DNA from: Pseudarthrobacter sp. BIM B-2242
GTDB lineage: Bacteria > Actinomycetota > Actinomycetes > Actinomycetales > Micrococcaceae
DNA: 64,000 nt
Reading direction: 5' to 3'
Assembly (NCBI RefSeq): GCF_014764445.1
Contig: NZ_CP061721.1
Span: 2,046,001 to 2,110,000 of the forward strand
The first letter of the stretch is position 1. Each line of letters begins with the position of its first letter. This document shows, one piece after another, positions 43,972 through 52,771 of this stretch. The translations under genes were made by a program, and so were the position numbers. The notes beneath the pieces were generated by a model. It was not told the DNA's origin. It ran no database searches and worked only from the letters and a program-made list of their open reading frames with translations.

Positions 43972-44367
43972 ATGTCATTTGGTCAGCGCGATTTTGACCG
44001 CGAAAAGCCCGAGATTGACTTCCCGCAGGGCGACGTCCCCACCGAACTGGTCATCACCGACCTCATCGAGGGTGACGGCGCCGAGGCTAAGAAGGGCGAC
44101 ACCGTGTCGACCCACTACGTCGGCGTGGCCTGGTCCACCGGCGAAGAATTCGACGCTTCCTGGGGACGGGGCGCGCCTCTGGACTTCCGCGTCGGCGTCG
44201 GCCAGGTCATCCAGGGGTGGGACCAGGGCCTGCTGGGCATGAAGGTGGGCGGCCGCCGTCGCCTCGAAATTCCCTCGGAGCTGGCCTACGGCTCCCGCGG
44301 CGCCGGTGGAGCGATCGGCCCCAACGAGGCCCTGATCTTTGTTGTGGACCTCGTCGGCGTCCGCTGA
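43972..44367 (+). CDS. FKBP-type peptidyl-prolyl cis-trans isomerase
   Basis: 131 residues, a single FKBP domain without a signal peptide. VQVIQGWDQGLLGMKVGGRR and LEIPSELAYGSRGAGG are the signature blocks, with the aromatic pocket residues (Tyr, Phe, Asp, Trp) present in STHYVGVAWSTGEEFDASW. Cytoplasmic prolyl isomerase. ATG at 43972 with CAGGAG 6 nt upstream. A hairpin terminator follows. Confidence 0.95.
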   Translation: MSFGQRDFDREKPEIDFPQGDVPTELVITDLIEGDGAEAKKGDTVSTHYVGVAWSTGEEFDASWGRGAPLDFRVGVGQVIQGWDQGLLGMKVGGRRRLEIPSELAYGSRGAGGAIGPNEALIFVVDLVGVR

Positions 44368-44386
44368 CCCCCGGACCCCTAACGCC

Positions 44387-44438
44387 GAAGAGGCGCGGCA
44401 ACAACAGGAGCTGTTTTCCCGATGTTGCCGCGCTCTTC
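44387..44438 (+). terminator. Terminator between FKBP and pafBC
   Basis: Imperfect arms of about 18 bp (gaagaggcgcggcaacaac / gatgttgccgcgctcttc, one bulged G, one mismatch) with a 15-nt loop, then a T-rich run (ttctgctttcc). Confidence 0.65.
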
Positions 44439-44460
44439 TGCTTTCCGCCGATGAGTTTAG

Positions 44461-44466
44461 TAACGT
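44461..44466 (+). promoter_or_regulatory. -10 element of pafBC
   Basis: TAACGT ending 7 nt before the GTG at 44474. It gives pafBC its own promoter downstream of the terminator, so it is separable from the proteasome operon. Confidence 0.4.
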
Positions 44467-44473
44467 AGGCGGC

Positions 44474-46459
44474 GTGCCCGTATCCCGTACTGAACGCCTG
44501 CTGAACCTCCTGATAGCTCTCCTGAACACGAAATACGGCCTGCGCCGGTCCGAGCTGCGGGTGAAGGTCTACCACGACACGTCCGGCAACGACGTCGCAT
44601 TCGGCCGAATGTTCGAGCGGGACAAAAACGATCTCCGCCAGTTCGGTTTCGACGTGGAAACTGTGACGGACCACGGCTGGAGTGAAGATGACCCCGCCAC
44701 CACCCGCTACCGCATCGGCAAGGAATCCAACCGCCTCCCCGATGTCCAGCTCAGCCCGGGGGAGTGGACAGTGCTCCTCCTCGCGTCCCAGCTGTGGGAA
44801 CGCGCCGCGCTGGGAACCGCTGCCGCCAACGCCCTTCGCAAGCTCCAGGCATCGGGGACCCTGTCCGACGTCGAACTTCCCGAGGGAGTGCAACCGCGGA
44901 TCCGGCCGGCCGGCCAAGCGTTCGACGATATGGTGGCCGCCATGCACGCCCAGCATCCGGTCAGCTTCCCGTACCTGGCCGGAACCACAGGCAGGGAAGA
45001 GCAGCGAACGGTGGAGCCGTGGGGCCTCGGAAGCCGGTTCGGCCAGTGGTACCTGACAGGCTACGACCGGACGCGCAACGCACCCCGGCACTTCCGGCTG
45101 TCCCGGCTTACCGGTCCCGTCACTGTTCTGGAGAAGGAAACCTACACACCGCCGGCCGGTTTCAACATCCGTGCAGAACTGGACCGGCTCCCCGAGCTTC
45201 CGCTGCGCACCGCCGTCGTGGACGTCCGGAAGGACCGCCTGCTGGGCCTGCGCCGCCGCGCCGTTCCCGTACCCGCCGGAAGCGCGGAAACGCCCGACGG
45301 CGGTGACGATCGGCTGCAGGTGGAATTCCGTGACACCGGGGTGCTGGCCGAAGAGCTTTCCTCCTACGGCCCCGACGCCGTGGCCCGGGAGCCCGAAGAG
45401 CTGGTGGCGGCCGTGCAGCACCGGCTGCGCGCGGCGGCAGCGTTTTGCGCGGCTCCGGTCCCTGACTACCGGTTTGACGAGCCCCACCGGGGCCGGACCG
45501 TCCGCAAACGCACCTCGGAGGACCAGCTCAAGCGCATGCTGCAGCTGGTGCCGTTCCTCGTCCACAACCAGGGCCTGCACATCCAGGACGTCGCCGCACG
45601 GTTCGGGATCACGCCGGCCGAGCTGGAGGACGACCTGCGGATCCTGATCTGTTCCGGGCTGCCCGGGGGATACCCGGACGACCTCCTGGACATCCATTGG
45701 GAGGAAGGGCACGTGTACATCACCCAGGACCTGGACCTCACCCGGCCCGTCCGGTTCACCGTCGATGAGGCCTGTGCGCTCCTGACCGGCCTGGAGACGC
45801 TGAACGGCCTGCCTGAGCTGGCCGAGGGCGGCGCACTGGAATCCGTGACCCTCAAACTGATGGCGGCGGCCGGCGAAGAAGGGCTGCGGGCAGCATCACT
45901 GGCCGGCCCTGAGGTGGGGCCCACTGATTCGGCCGTCCTGGACGTTGTCCGCCAGGCCATCCGGGACCACTCGCAACTGCGGCTGGTCTACTTTTCCGCC
46001 CAGCGGGACCAGGTCTCCAACCGTGACGTTGACCCCCTGCGCCTCTACTCGATGGACAACACCTGGTACTTCGAGGCGTACTGCCATTCCGCCCGGGGAC
46101 TACGGAACTTCCGGCTGGACCGGGTCCAGGAAATCCAGCCGAACGGAAACCCTGCAGCCACGCAGATACGGCCGGAGGAAGGGTTCCCGGCCAAACTGTT
46201 CACGCCGAACGACGACGACACCGTGGTCCTGGTCCAGCTCACCAGGCAGGGCAGGGGACTGGCTGACGACTACTACGCCGAGCGTGTGGCACCGCTGCCG
46301 GACGGCGGTCTCGTGGCCGAAATCCGGTTTGGCAGCACAACCTGGCTTCCAATGTTCGTGGCGCAGCATGGCGGGGCAGCACGGATCCTGGAACCGGCCG
46401 AGCTTGCGGCCGCGGCGCGGAGTTGGGTCGAGGCGGCCGTGGCCCGTTACGGCGGCTAG
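44474..46459 (+). CDS. pafBC: Fused PafB-PafC WYL-domain transcription activator
   Basis: 661 residues, two complete HTH-WYL units in one chain, unlike mycobacteria where PafB and PafC are separate. Unit 1 has an N-terminal HTH (RTERLLNLLIALLNTKYGLRR region) and a WYL domain at RFGQWYLTGYDRTRNAPRHF; unit 2 starts around residue 345 (DQLKRMLQLVPFLVHNQ) with WYL at NTWYFEAYCHSARGLRNF. PafBC activates the LexA-independent DNA-damage response. Naturally fused PafBC is known from Arthrobacter. GTG at 44474; a longer frame is open but lies over the FKBP end. Confidence 0.93.
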   Translation: MPVSRTERLLNLLIALLNTKYGLRRSELRVKVYHDTSGNDVAFGRMFERDKNDLRQFGFDVETVTDHGWSEDDPATTRYRIGKESNRLPDVQLSPGEWTVLLLASQLWERAALGTAAANALRKLQASGTLSDVELPEGVQPRIRPAGQAFDDMVAAMHAQHPVSFPYLAGTTGREEQRTVEPWGLGSRFGQWYLTGYDRTRNAPRHFRLSRLTGPVTVLEKETYTPPAGFNIRAELDRLPELPLRTAVVDVRKDRLLGLRRRAVPVPAGSAETPDGGDDRLQVEFRDTGVLAEELSSYGPDAVAREPEELVAAVQHRLRAAAAFCAAPVPDYRFDEPHRGRTVRKRTSEDQLKRMLQLVPFLVHNQGLHIQDVAARFGITPAELEDDLRILICSGLPGGYPDDLLDIHWEEGHVYITQDLDLTRPVRFTVDEACALLTGLETLNGLPELAEGGALESVTLKLMAAAGEEGLRAASLAGPEVGPTDSAVLDVVRQAIRDHSQLRLVYFSAQRDQVSNRDVDPLRLYSMDNTWYFEAYCHSARGLRNFRLDRVQEIQPNGNPAATQIRPEEGFPAKLFTPNDDDTVVLVQLTRQGRGLADDYYAERVAPLPDGGLVAEIRFGSTTWLPMFVAQHGGAARILEPAELAAAARSWVEAAVARYGG

Positions 46460-46462
46460 ACT
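46457..46462 (+). promoter_or_regulatory. -10 element of the small membrane protein gene
   Basis: TAGACT overlaps the pafBC stop codon and ends 7 nt before the ATG at 46470. Confidence 0.35.
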
Positions 46463-46469
46463 CGTCAGC

Positions 46470-46814
46470 ATGCCTTGGTGGTCCTGGATCCTGATCTGGA
46501 TAGCGCTCGTTGCGTTGTCCCTGCTCTTTTATGTCCTGCTGGGCATCCGTCTGTACCGCCAGGCCATGGCTGCGCTGAAGGACCTTGGTGCCGCCAGTGC
46601 GAAACTTGGCCACCTCTCCCCGGCGGTAGCGGGCGGGACACAGGCACCCGCAGGTGGCCGGCCAGGTGACGCCGTTTTTGCCTCGCCAGCGCAGATGCGA
46701 CATGATTACGACGCATCCAAGTCCTCCCGCCAGGAAGACCGCCGCCACAGGCGGGTACAGCGCAAGCACGACCGGGGCCAGCCCCAGTCACTTAGCGATC
46801 TGGATCTCAGTTAG
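46470..46814 (+). CDS. Small single-pass membrane protein
   Basis: 114 residues. One hydrophobic segment (SWILIWIALVALSLLFYVLL) at residues 5-27, then a cytoplasmic stretch and a strongly basic, Arg/His/Lys-rich tail (RQEDRRHRRVQRKHDRG). No recognised family. It sits between pafBC and tatA, a place where actinobacteria often carry such a short anchored protein. The gene starts 10 bases after pafBC. Function unknown. Confidence 0.7.
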   Translation: MPWWSWILIWIALVALSLLFYVLLGIRLYRQAMAALKDLGAASAKLGHLSPAVAGGTQAPAGGRPGDAVFASPAQMRHDYDASKSSRQEDRRHRRVQRKHDRGQPQSLSDLDLS

Positions 46815-46846
46815 ACGTAGGATGTTGTAAGAGGAAAGGAATTCCC

Positions 46847-47137
46847 GTGGGAAGACTCTTTGATGGCCCGTGGCCAATTGTCATTATCATCGTCGTTGCG
46901 CTGCTTCTTTTCGCCGCGCCCAAACTCCCTGCCATGGCCCGCAGCCTTGGCCAGTCCATGCGGATCATCAAATCCGAGGTCAAGGAGATGAAGAACGATG
47001 GCAAGCCTGAATCCACCGACGACGCCTCCGGGCCGGTGGAAGGCAAGATCGTTAACCACCCGCAGGCGAAGCCCGCACCTACCCAGCACGGTGAGCCGAC
47101 TGACGGCACCGACGTTCCGCCGTCGAACCGCGCATAA
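46847..47137 (+). CDS. tatA: Sec-independent translocase subunit TatA
   Basis: 96 residues. MGRLFDGPWPIVIIIVVALL and FAAPKLPAMARSLGQSM show the single membrane helix, the FxxPKLP hinge and the amphipathic helix of TatA, followed by an acidic disordered tail. It polymerises to make the pore for folded twin-arginine proteins with TatC. GTG start, with GAGGAAAGG 7 nt upstream; a TAGGAT hexamer at 46818-46823 may be its -10. Followed by tatC after 6 bases. Confidence 0.95.
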   Translation: MGRLFDGPWPIVIIIVVALLLFAAPKLPAMARSLGQSMRIIKSEVKEMKNDGKPESTDDASGPVEGKIVNHPQAKPAPTQHGEPTDGTDVPPSNRA

Positions 47138-47143
47138 CGGACA

Positions 47144-47980
47144 GTGGCACTGACGCGGGGCCGCAAGTCCAACCCTGAGGGGCGGATGGCTCTTTGGGAC
47201 CATCTCAAGGAGCTGAAGAACCGGCTGATCAAATCGGCAATCGCTGTGCTGCTCGCGGCTGTGGGCGGCTGGTTCCTTTACGACCCCGTCGTGTCCAGCC
47301 TGTCGGCTCCCCTTATTTCGATTGCCCAGGAAACCGGCCGAACGGCCGTCCTGAACTTTGCCACCATCGCGGATCCGTTTGCCTTCAAGATTCAAATCGC
47401 CATCCAGATCGGGCTGGTGATTTCGAGCCCGGTGTGGATCTACCAGGTGTGGGCCTTCATCACCCCGGGCCTGACCAAAAAGGAGCGCGGGTACACGCTC
47501 GGCTTTATGGCCGCCGCCGTTCCCCTCTTCCTCGCGGGCGTCTATGTTGCCTGGCTGGTTTTCCCCACGGTGGTCCGGGCCCTGCTTCAGTTCACGCCCC
47601 AGACCGGTGCCAACAACATCTCGGCCACTGACTACCTGACGTTTGCTACCCAGATGCTGCTGATCCTGGGTATCTCCTTCCTGGTTCCGGTGATTTTGGT
47701 TGGGATCAACCTGGCGGGAGTTGTGCGCGGCCGGACCATCCTCAAGGCGTGGCGGATCATCGTGTTCCTGGTCTTCGTCCTGGCCGCCCTGGCCGCACCC
47801 GGAACGGACGCATTGTCCATGTTCCTTCTGGCAGCACCCCTGCTGGTCCTGTTTTTCGCCGCCATTGCGTTGTGTATTTTCAACGACAAGCGCAAAGACA
47901 AGCGGGAAGCGAAACGTGCCGCCGAGACGGACGCAACAGCGGATATTGCTACCCCGGGCACTGAACTGAAGAACCTGTAG
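47144..47980 (+). CDS. tatC: Sec-independent translocase subunit TatC
   Basis: 278 residues, six membrane helices. MALWDHLKELKNRLIKSAIA contains the conserved cytoplasmic start with the Glu involved in twin-arginine binding, and FITPGLTKKERGYTLGF is the second conserved loop. GTG start at 47144. It recognises Tat signal peptides and recruits TatA. The C-terminal 35 residues are charged and non-conserved. No tatB is adjacent. Confidence 0.96.
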   Translation: MALTRGRKSNPEGRMALWDHLKELKNRLIKSAIAVLLAAVGGWFLYDPVVSSLSAPLISIAQETGRTAVLNFATIADPFAFKIQIAIQIGLVISSPVWIYQVWAFITPGLTKKERGYTLGFMAAAVPLFLAGVYVAWLVFPTVVRALLQFTPQTGANNISATDYLTFATQMLLILGISFLVPVILVGINLAGVVRGRTILKAWRIIVFLVFVLAALAAPGTDALSMFLLAAPLLVLFFAAIALCIFNDKRKDKREAKRAAETDATADIATPGTELKNL

Positions 47981-47992
47981 GGCGCGGCGCAC

Positions 47993-47998
47993 TAGGCT
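47993..47998 (+). promoter_or_regulatory. -10 element of the helicase gene
   Basis: TAGGCT, 6 nt before the ATG at 48005; the 24-base gap after tatC has no ribosome site. Confidence 0.4.
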
Positions 47999-48004
47999 TG
48001 AAGC

Positions 48005-50944
48005 ATGTCCTCTATCTCCGGGCCGCTCTCGCCCTCCGAAAGTTACCGGGCCAGCGCGGAACGCACAGCCGAGGCGCGATCCCACTTTGGTGGTTTTGTC
48101 CGCACCCTCGATTTTGAACTTGACGAATTCCAGCGCCTCGCCTGCCTTTCCCTGCAGGAAGGCAGGGGGGTGCTGGTGGCAGCCCCTACCGGCGCCGGCA
48201 AAACCATCGTTGGGGAATTTGCCATTTATCTGGCTCTGGAGCGCCGCCTCAAGGCGTTCTACACCACGCCCATCAAAGCCCTGAGCAACCAGAAATTCAC
48301 CGAACTCGCCGAAAAATACGGGTCGGAAAACGTCGGGCTCCTGACCGGTGACACCAGCATCAATGGTGACGCCCCGGTGGTGGTCATGACCACCGAGGTC
48401 CTCCGGAACATGCTCTATGCCGACTCCGCCACCCTGGGGGACCTTGGCTTTGTGGTCATGGACGAGGTCCACTACCTCGCCGACCGCTTCCGCGGTGCCG
48501 TGTGGGAGGAAGTGATCATCCACCTTCCCAGTGAAGTCCAGGTGGTGTCGCTGAGCGCCACTGTCTCCAATGCAGAGGAGTTCGGCGCGTGGCTGGACAC
48601 CGTGCGCGGCGATACTGACATCATCGTTTCCGAGCACCGGCCGGTGCCCCTGTGGCAGCACGTGATGGTGGGGCGGCAAATTGTGGACCTGTTCGCGGGT
48701 GAAACCACTTTCGACGAAATCGCGCCGCCTGCCGATGCCGAGACCGGCGCCCCCCTGCCTGCGGACGATGGGCGCCGCGCAGTGGATGCCGTCACCCGCG
48801 ACGGCCGGGAAAGCCGCGACGACGGGCAAAGCCGGGGGTTCGAAGTCAACCCTGACCTGCTGGCGATGGCACGCAACGAGAGCCAGGAAAGCTTCCGTGG
48901 ACGGTTCGGGCACGGCGGGCGGAGCCAGCGCCGGCAGCACAAGCAACGGCAGGATGCCCGTCCGGCGCAGGGAGCCCAGCCGGGCGCGGCACGGAGGGCC
49001 AGCCGACCCCAGGTGATCGCCAGCCTGGACCGGCAGGACCTGCTGCCTGCCATCACGTTCATCTTCTCCCGTGCGGGCTGCGACGCCGCCGTGGCCCAGT
49101 GCGTCTCCTCCGGGCTTTGGCTGACCACGGAGAAAGAGCAGCGCATCATCGCCCGGCGTGTTGACGAAGCGGGGCAGGACATCCCTTCCGAGGACCTGGA
49201 CATCCTGGGCTTCTGGACCTGGCGGGACGGCCTGCTGCGGGGTTTTGCCGCGCATCACGCCGGCATGCTGCCTACCTTCAAGGAAGTGGTGGAGAAACTC
49301 TTCGTTGAGGGGCTGGTGAAGGCTGTATTCGCCACCGAAACACTTGCCCTGGGCGTGAACATGCCTGCCCGCTCAGTGGTCCTGGAGAAGCTGGACAAGT
49401 TCAATGGCGAAGCACATGTGGACATCACCGCGGGGGAGTACACCCAGCTGACCGGCCGGGCCGGCCGCCGCGGCATCGACGTCGAGGGCCATGCGGTGGT
49501 GCTCTGGCAGCCGGGAACAGATCCGACCGCCGTTGCCGGGCTCGCCTCCCGCCGGACATATCCCTTGAATTCAAGCTTCCGCCCCACCTACAACATGAGC
49601 ATCAACCTGCTGGCACAGTTTGGCCGTGACCGCGCGAGGGAAATCCTTGAGTCCTCGTTCGCGCAGTTCCAAGCCGACAGGTCGGTTGTCGGACTCGCCA
49701 AGCAGGTGCGCAGCAGGGAGGAATCCCTCGCCGGCTATGCCAAGTCCATGACCTGCCATCTGGGCGACTTCACCGAGTACGCCCGGTTACGCCGTGAGCT
49801 GTCGGACGCCGAAAATATCACGTCGCGGACCAAGTCCCGGGCGCGGAAGTCCCTGAACGAAGATTCCCTTGCCCGGCTGATGCCCGGAGACGTCGTGGAC
49901 GTTCCGGGGGGCCGGGCTCCGGGGCTGGCCGTGGTGCTGAGTTCGGACCACAGCGGCCGGGAGCCGCGCCCGGCTGTCCTCACGCTGGATAACCAGCTCC
50001 GCCGGATCGGCACCGAGGACCTGGAAGGCCCCATTGCGCCTGTCACGCGGATCCGGATTCCGAAATCGTTCAACGCCAAGGTTCCCAAGTCGCGGCGCGA
50101 CCTTGCCTCGTCGGTGCGGAACGCCTTGCGGGAGAACCGGCCGCCTGCGCCCGGCCGCTCCACGGACTTCGGCCTGGGAAAGGCCATGCCCAATCAGGAA
50201 AAGCGGATCACGGAGCTTCGAAAGGCACTGCGTGCCCATCCCTGCCACGGCTGCAGCGAGCGTGAAGACCACGCCCGCTGGTCGGAGCGCTGGTGGAAGC
50301 TGCGCCGGGAAACGGACGCACTGGTCCGTCAGATCCAGGGCCGGACCAACACCATCGCCAAAACCTTTGACCGCGTGTGTGACGTCCTGTCCTCCTACGG
50401 CTACCTCGAAACCGGAACCGACGGCCGCCTGACCATTAATGCCGACGGCCAGCGCCTCCGCCGGATCTACGGCGAGAAGGACCTGCTGATTTCGCAGTCA
50501 CTGCGGCTGGGGGCCTTCGGTGACCTTGATGCCGTCGAAGTTGCAGCCCTGGCCAGTGTCCTGGTCTACCAGGCCAAGCGCGAGGACAGGGGCCTCCGCC
50601 CACGGATGCCGAGCATCTCGCTGGAATCCGCCGTGGACCTGGTGGTCCGTGAATGGTCAGCGCTGGAGGACATCGAAGAGCAGAACAAGCTGCCGCTGAC
50701 GGGGGAACCCGAGCTGGGACTCGTCTGGCCGATGTACAAGTGGGCAAAGGGGCGGCACCTCCAGGACGTCCTGAGCGGCACGGACCTGGCTGCGGGAGAC
50801 TTTGTCCGCTGGGTCAAGCAGGTCATCGACCTCCTGGACCAGCTGGCCAAGATTCCCGGCCTCGAGCCACGCTTGGCACGCCTTTGCTCCGAAGCCATTT
50901 CGCTGATCCGCCGCGGCGTTGTCGCCTACTCTTCAGTCCTTTGA
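48005..50944 (+). CDS. DEAD/DEAH box RNA helicase (HelY / Ski2-like)
   Basis: 979 residues. Motif I is AAPTGAGKTIVGEFA, motif II MDEVHYLAD (DEVH box), motif III LSATVSNAEE, and motif VI QLTGRAGRRGIDVEG, in the first 500 residues; a variable linker at about 250-330 is rich in Arg/Gln. The C-terminal DSHCT-like domain (about 780-979) is the Ski2/Mtr4 arrangement. It unwinds structured RNA, probably in RNA turnover or ribosome work. It is the usual neighbour of tatC in actinobacteria. ATG with TAGGCT 6 nt upstream. Confidence 0.95.
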   Translation: MSSISGPLSPSESYRASAERTAEARSHFGGFVRTLDFELDEFQRLACLSLQEGRGVLVAAPTGAGKTIVGEFAIYLALERRLKAFYTTPIKALSNQKFTELAEKYGSENVGLLTGDTSINGDAPVVVMTTEVLRNMLYADSATLGDLGFVVMDEVHYLADRFRGAVWEEVIIHLPSEVQVVSLSATVSNAEEFGAWLDTVRGDTDIIVSEHRPVPLWQHVMVGRQIVDLFAGETTFDEIAPPADAETGAPLPADDGRRAVDAVTRDGRESRDDGQSRGFEVNPDLLAMARNESQESFRGRFGHGGRSQRRQHKQRQDARPAQGAQPGAARRASRPQVIASLDRQDLLPAITFIFSRAGCDAAVAQCVSSGLWLTTEKEQRIIARRVDEAGQDIPSEDLDILGFWTWRDGLLRGFAAHHAGMLPTFKEVVEKLFVEGLVKAVFATETLALGVNMPARSVVLEKLDKFNGEAHVDITAGEYTQLTGRAGRRGIDVEGHAVVLWQPGTDPTAVAGLASRRTYPLNSSFRPTYNMSINLLAQFGRDRAREILESSFAQFQADRSVVGLAKQVRSREESLAGYAKSMTCHLGDFTEYARLRRELSDAENITSRTKSRARKSLNEDSLARLMPGDVVDVPGGRAPGLAVVLSSDHSGREPRPAVLTLDNQLRRIGTEDLEGPIAPVTRIRIPKSFNAKVPKSRRDLASSVRNALRENRPPAPGRSTDFGLGKAMPNQEKRITELRKALRAHPCHGCSEREDHARWSERWWKLRRETDALVRQIQGRTNTIAKTFDRVCDVLSSYGYLETGTDGRLTINADGQRLRRIYGEKDLLISQSLRLGAFGDLDAVEVAALASVLVYQAKREDRGLRPRMPSISLESAVDLVVREWSALEDIEEQNKLPLTGEPELGLVWPMYKWAKGRHLQDVLSGTDLAAGDFVRWVKQVIDLLDQLAKIPGLEPRLARLCSEAISLIRRGVVAYSSVL

Positions 50945-51007
50945 CCCAGCAGTCCTTGATGTACCGCAGCACGCGCTGCCTACCCCTACCCCAGGAGCTC
51001 CGCCCGC

Positions 51008-52666
51008 ATGACCGCTGAACAATCCACCGTGCCCGCCCCGCCCGAGCGAAAGGTGGTCCTCTACCGCAACGGCTCTGTGTATTCGGCAGCAGATCCATTG
51101 GCCACCGCCATGGTGGTGGACGGCGACACAGTCGCCTGGGTGGGCTCCGAGCAGGCGGCCTCGTCCATTGCCGATTCCTCCATGGAGATCATCGACCTGC
51201 GCGGTGCACTCGTGGCGCCGGGGTTTGTTGACTCCCATGTCCACCTCACGGAGACCGGCATCGCACTGGGCTCCCTGCAACTGGGCGGTGTCCGTTCCGC
51301 GGCGCAGTTGCTGGACGCCGTGTCTGCGTCCCGGGGAGAAGGGCCGGTACTGGGGCACGGCTGGGACGAGTCCACCTGGGCGGACTCTTCCCTGCCCGGT
51401 GCCGAGGAACTTGAGCGCGCGGCCGGCGGCCGGCACGTGTTCCTGTCCAGGGTGGACGCGCATTCGGCGTTGGTGTCCTCCTCGCTTGCTGCTGCCGCCG
51501 GACTTGCCGGCCTGGACGGCGCTACCGCCGGGGCGCAGGTGTCGCGTGCTGCGCACACCGCCGCCCGCAGGGAAGCCCGGCGGCTTCCCGATGCCAGCCT
51601 CCGCGGCTACCAGCAGCGCGCGCTGACCGAGGCAGCCGAAAACGGCTACGTGGCGCTGGCGGAGATGGCGGCGCCACACATTGGCGGGGTCGAAGATCTC
51701 CGCCTTGCCGCGGCCTGGAACAACGCACCAGGGGAACACCCTGTGCCGGAAGTCCTGCCGTACTGGGGTGAACTTGCCACATCGGAGGAGCACGCCCGGC
51801 AACTGCTGGACGGCCTTGGCGTCCCCGTGCGGGGACTGGCCGGCGACCTGAATATCGACGGTTCCCTGGGCTCGCGGACCGCGGCCCTGCGGTCCGGCTA
51901 CAGCGACGCTGAGCGGGAGCAAGGCAGCCTGTATCTCACGGCTGCGCAGGCAGGCGCGCACCTGGCAGCGTGCTCGCTGCTGGGCATCCAGGGCGGTTTC
52001 CATGTCATCGGCGATGCCGGCCTCGATGCCGCGCTCGAGGCACTGGACATCGCCGCCGCGGAAGTGGGCGAACAACGGATCCGCGCCGTCGGCCACCGCT
52101 TCGAACATGTGGAAGTAGCGGATGCCGGCGCCATCGCGCAGCTGGCCCGGTTCTCCGTCACAGTAAGCGCACAGCCCGGCTTTGACGCCGCGTGGGGGAA
52201 CGACGGCGGGATGTACCAGCAGCGCCTGGGTGACCGCAGCCGGGCCATGAACCCCTTTGCGTCCTTCTATTCGGCCGGCGTCCCCATCTGCTTCGGCAGC
52301 GACAGCCCGGTGACGCCGCTGCGGCCCTGGTCCAGCGTGCGCGCCTGCCTGGAACACCACAACGTCGGCGAACGGATCTCAGCCCGCGCTGCGTTCCTGG
52401 GCCACACCCGGGCAGGCTGGCGTGCAGCCAGGTATCACAACCCGATGGCCGGCCAGCTGGTTCCCGGCGGCCCGGCGAGTTTCGCTGTCTGGGACGTTGA
52501 GGAACTGATGGTCCAGGTGGCGGACGGAAGGGTGCAGTCCTGGAGTACGGATCCGCGCGCCCGCACGCCCCTGCTGCCGGCGCTGGACACCGGCACCGAT
52601 CCGGTTTGCCTCCAGACCGTCCGGGATGGCCATGAGCTATTTTCCAGTGCGGCGCTGCGTTCCTGA
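51008..52666 (+). CDS. Amidohydrolase family protein (YtcJ-like)
   Basis: 552 residues. Metal-binding HxH is in APGFVDSHVHLTETG; GHGWDESTW and DGSLGSRTAALRSGY are typical of the YtcJ/amidohydrolase 3 group; HVIGDAGLDAALEAL and RFEHVEVADAG supply later metal ligands, and FGSDSPVTPLRPW carries the catalytic Asp. Cleaves a C-N bond in an unidentified metabolite, cytoplasmic. ATG start with AGGAGCTCC ribosome site. It stands alone between the helicase and a glycosyltransferase. Confidence 0.92.
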   Translation: MTAEQSTVPAPPERKVVLYRNGSVYSAADPLATAMVVDGDTVAWVGSEQAASSIADSSMEIIDLRGALVAPGFVDSHVHLTETGIALGSLQLGGVRSAAQLLDAVSASRGEGPVLGHGWDESTWADSSLPGAEELERAAGGRHVFLSRVDAHSALVSSSLAAAAGLAGLDGATAGAQVSRAAHTAARREARRLPDASLRGYQQRALTEAAENGYVALAEMAAPHIGGVEDLRLAAAWNNAPGEHPVPEVLPYWGELATSEEHARQLLDGLGVPVRGLAGDLNIDGSLGSRTAALRSGYSDAEREQGSLYLTAAQAGAHLAACSLLGIQGGFHVIGDAGLDAALEALDIAAAEVGEQRIRAVGHRFEHVEVADAGAIAQLARFSVTVSAQPGFDAAWGNDGGMYQQRLGDRSRAMNPFASFYSAGVPICFGSDSPVTPLRPWSSVRACLEHHNVGERISARAAFLGHTRAGWRAARYHNPMAGQLVPGGPASFAVWDVEELMVQVADGRVQSWSTDPRARTPLLPALDTGTDPVCLQTVRDGHELFSSAALRS

Positions 52667-52688
52667 TCCGAAGCGCAGGTCAGCGCCC

Positions 52689-52694
52689 TATAAT
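52689..52694 (+). promoter_or_regulatory. -10 element upstream of the Ppm1-like gene
   Basis: Consensus TATAAT (no clear -35) about 77 bases before the GTG at 52772, leaving a leader of about 70 nt. Confidence 0.4.
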
Positions 52695-52771
52695 GGGTAG
52701 TTGCGCCTGCCATCCAGCGACTTCATGGGTGGTCAGCCGCTCCGACTGCTCCCGTCCAGGAAAGGCCCTTT

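Noticed and set aside
44207..45712. 501-residue frame antisense to pafBC
   Set aside because: It also crosses the FKBP gene and a terminator; no domain is visible.
46811..49258. 815-residue open frame antisense to tatA, tatC and the helicase gene
   Set aside because: It lies opposite three well-conserved genes, has no recognisable motif and reflects the high GC content, which keeps antisense frames open.
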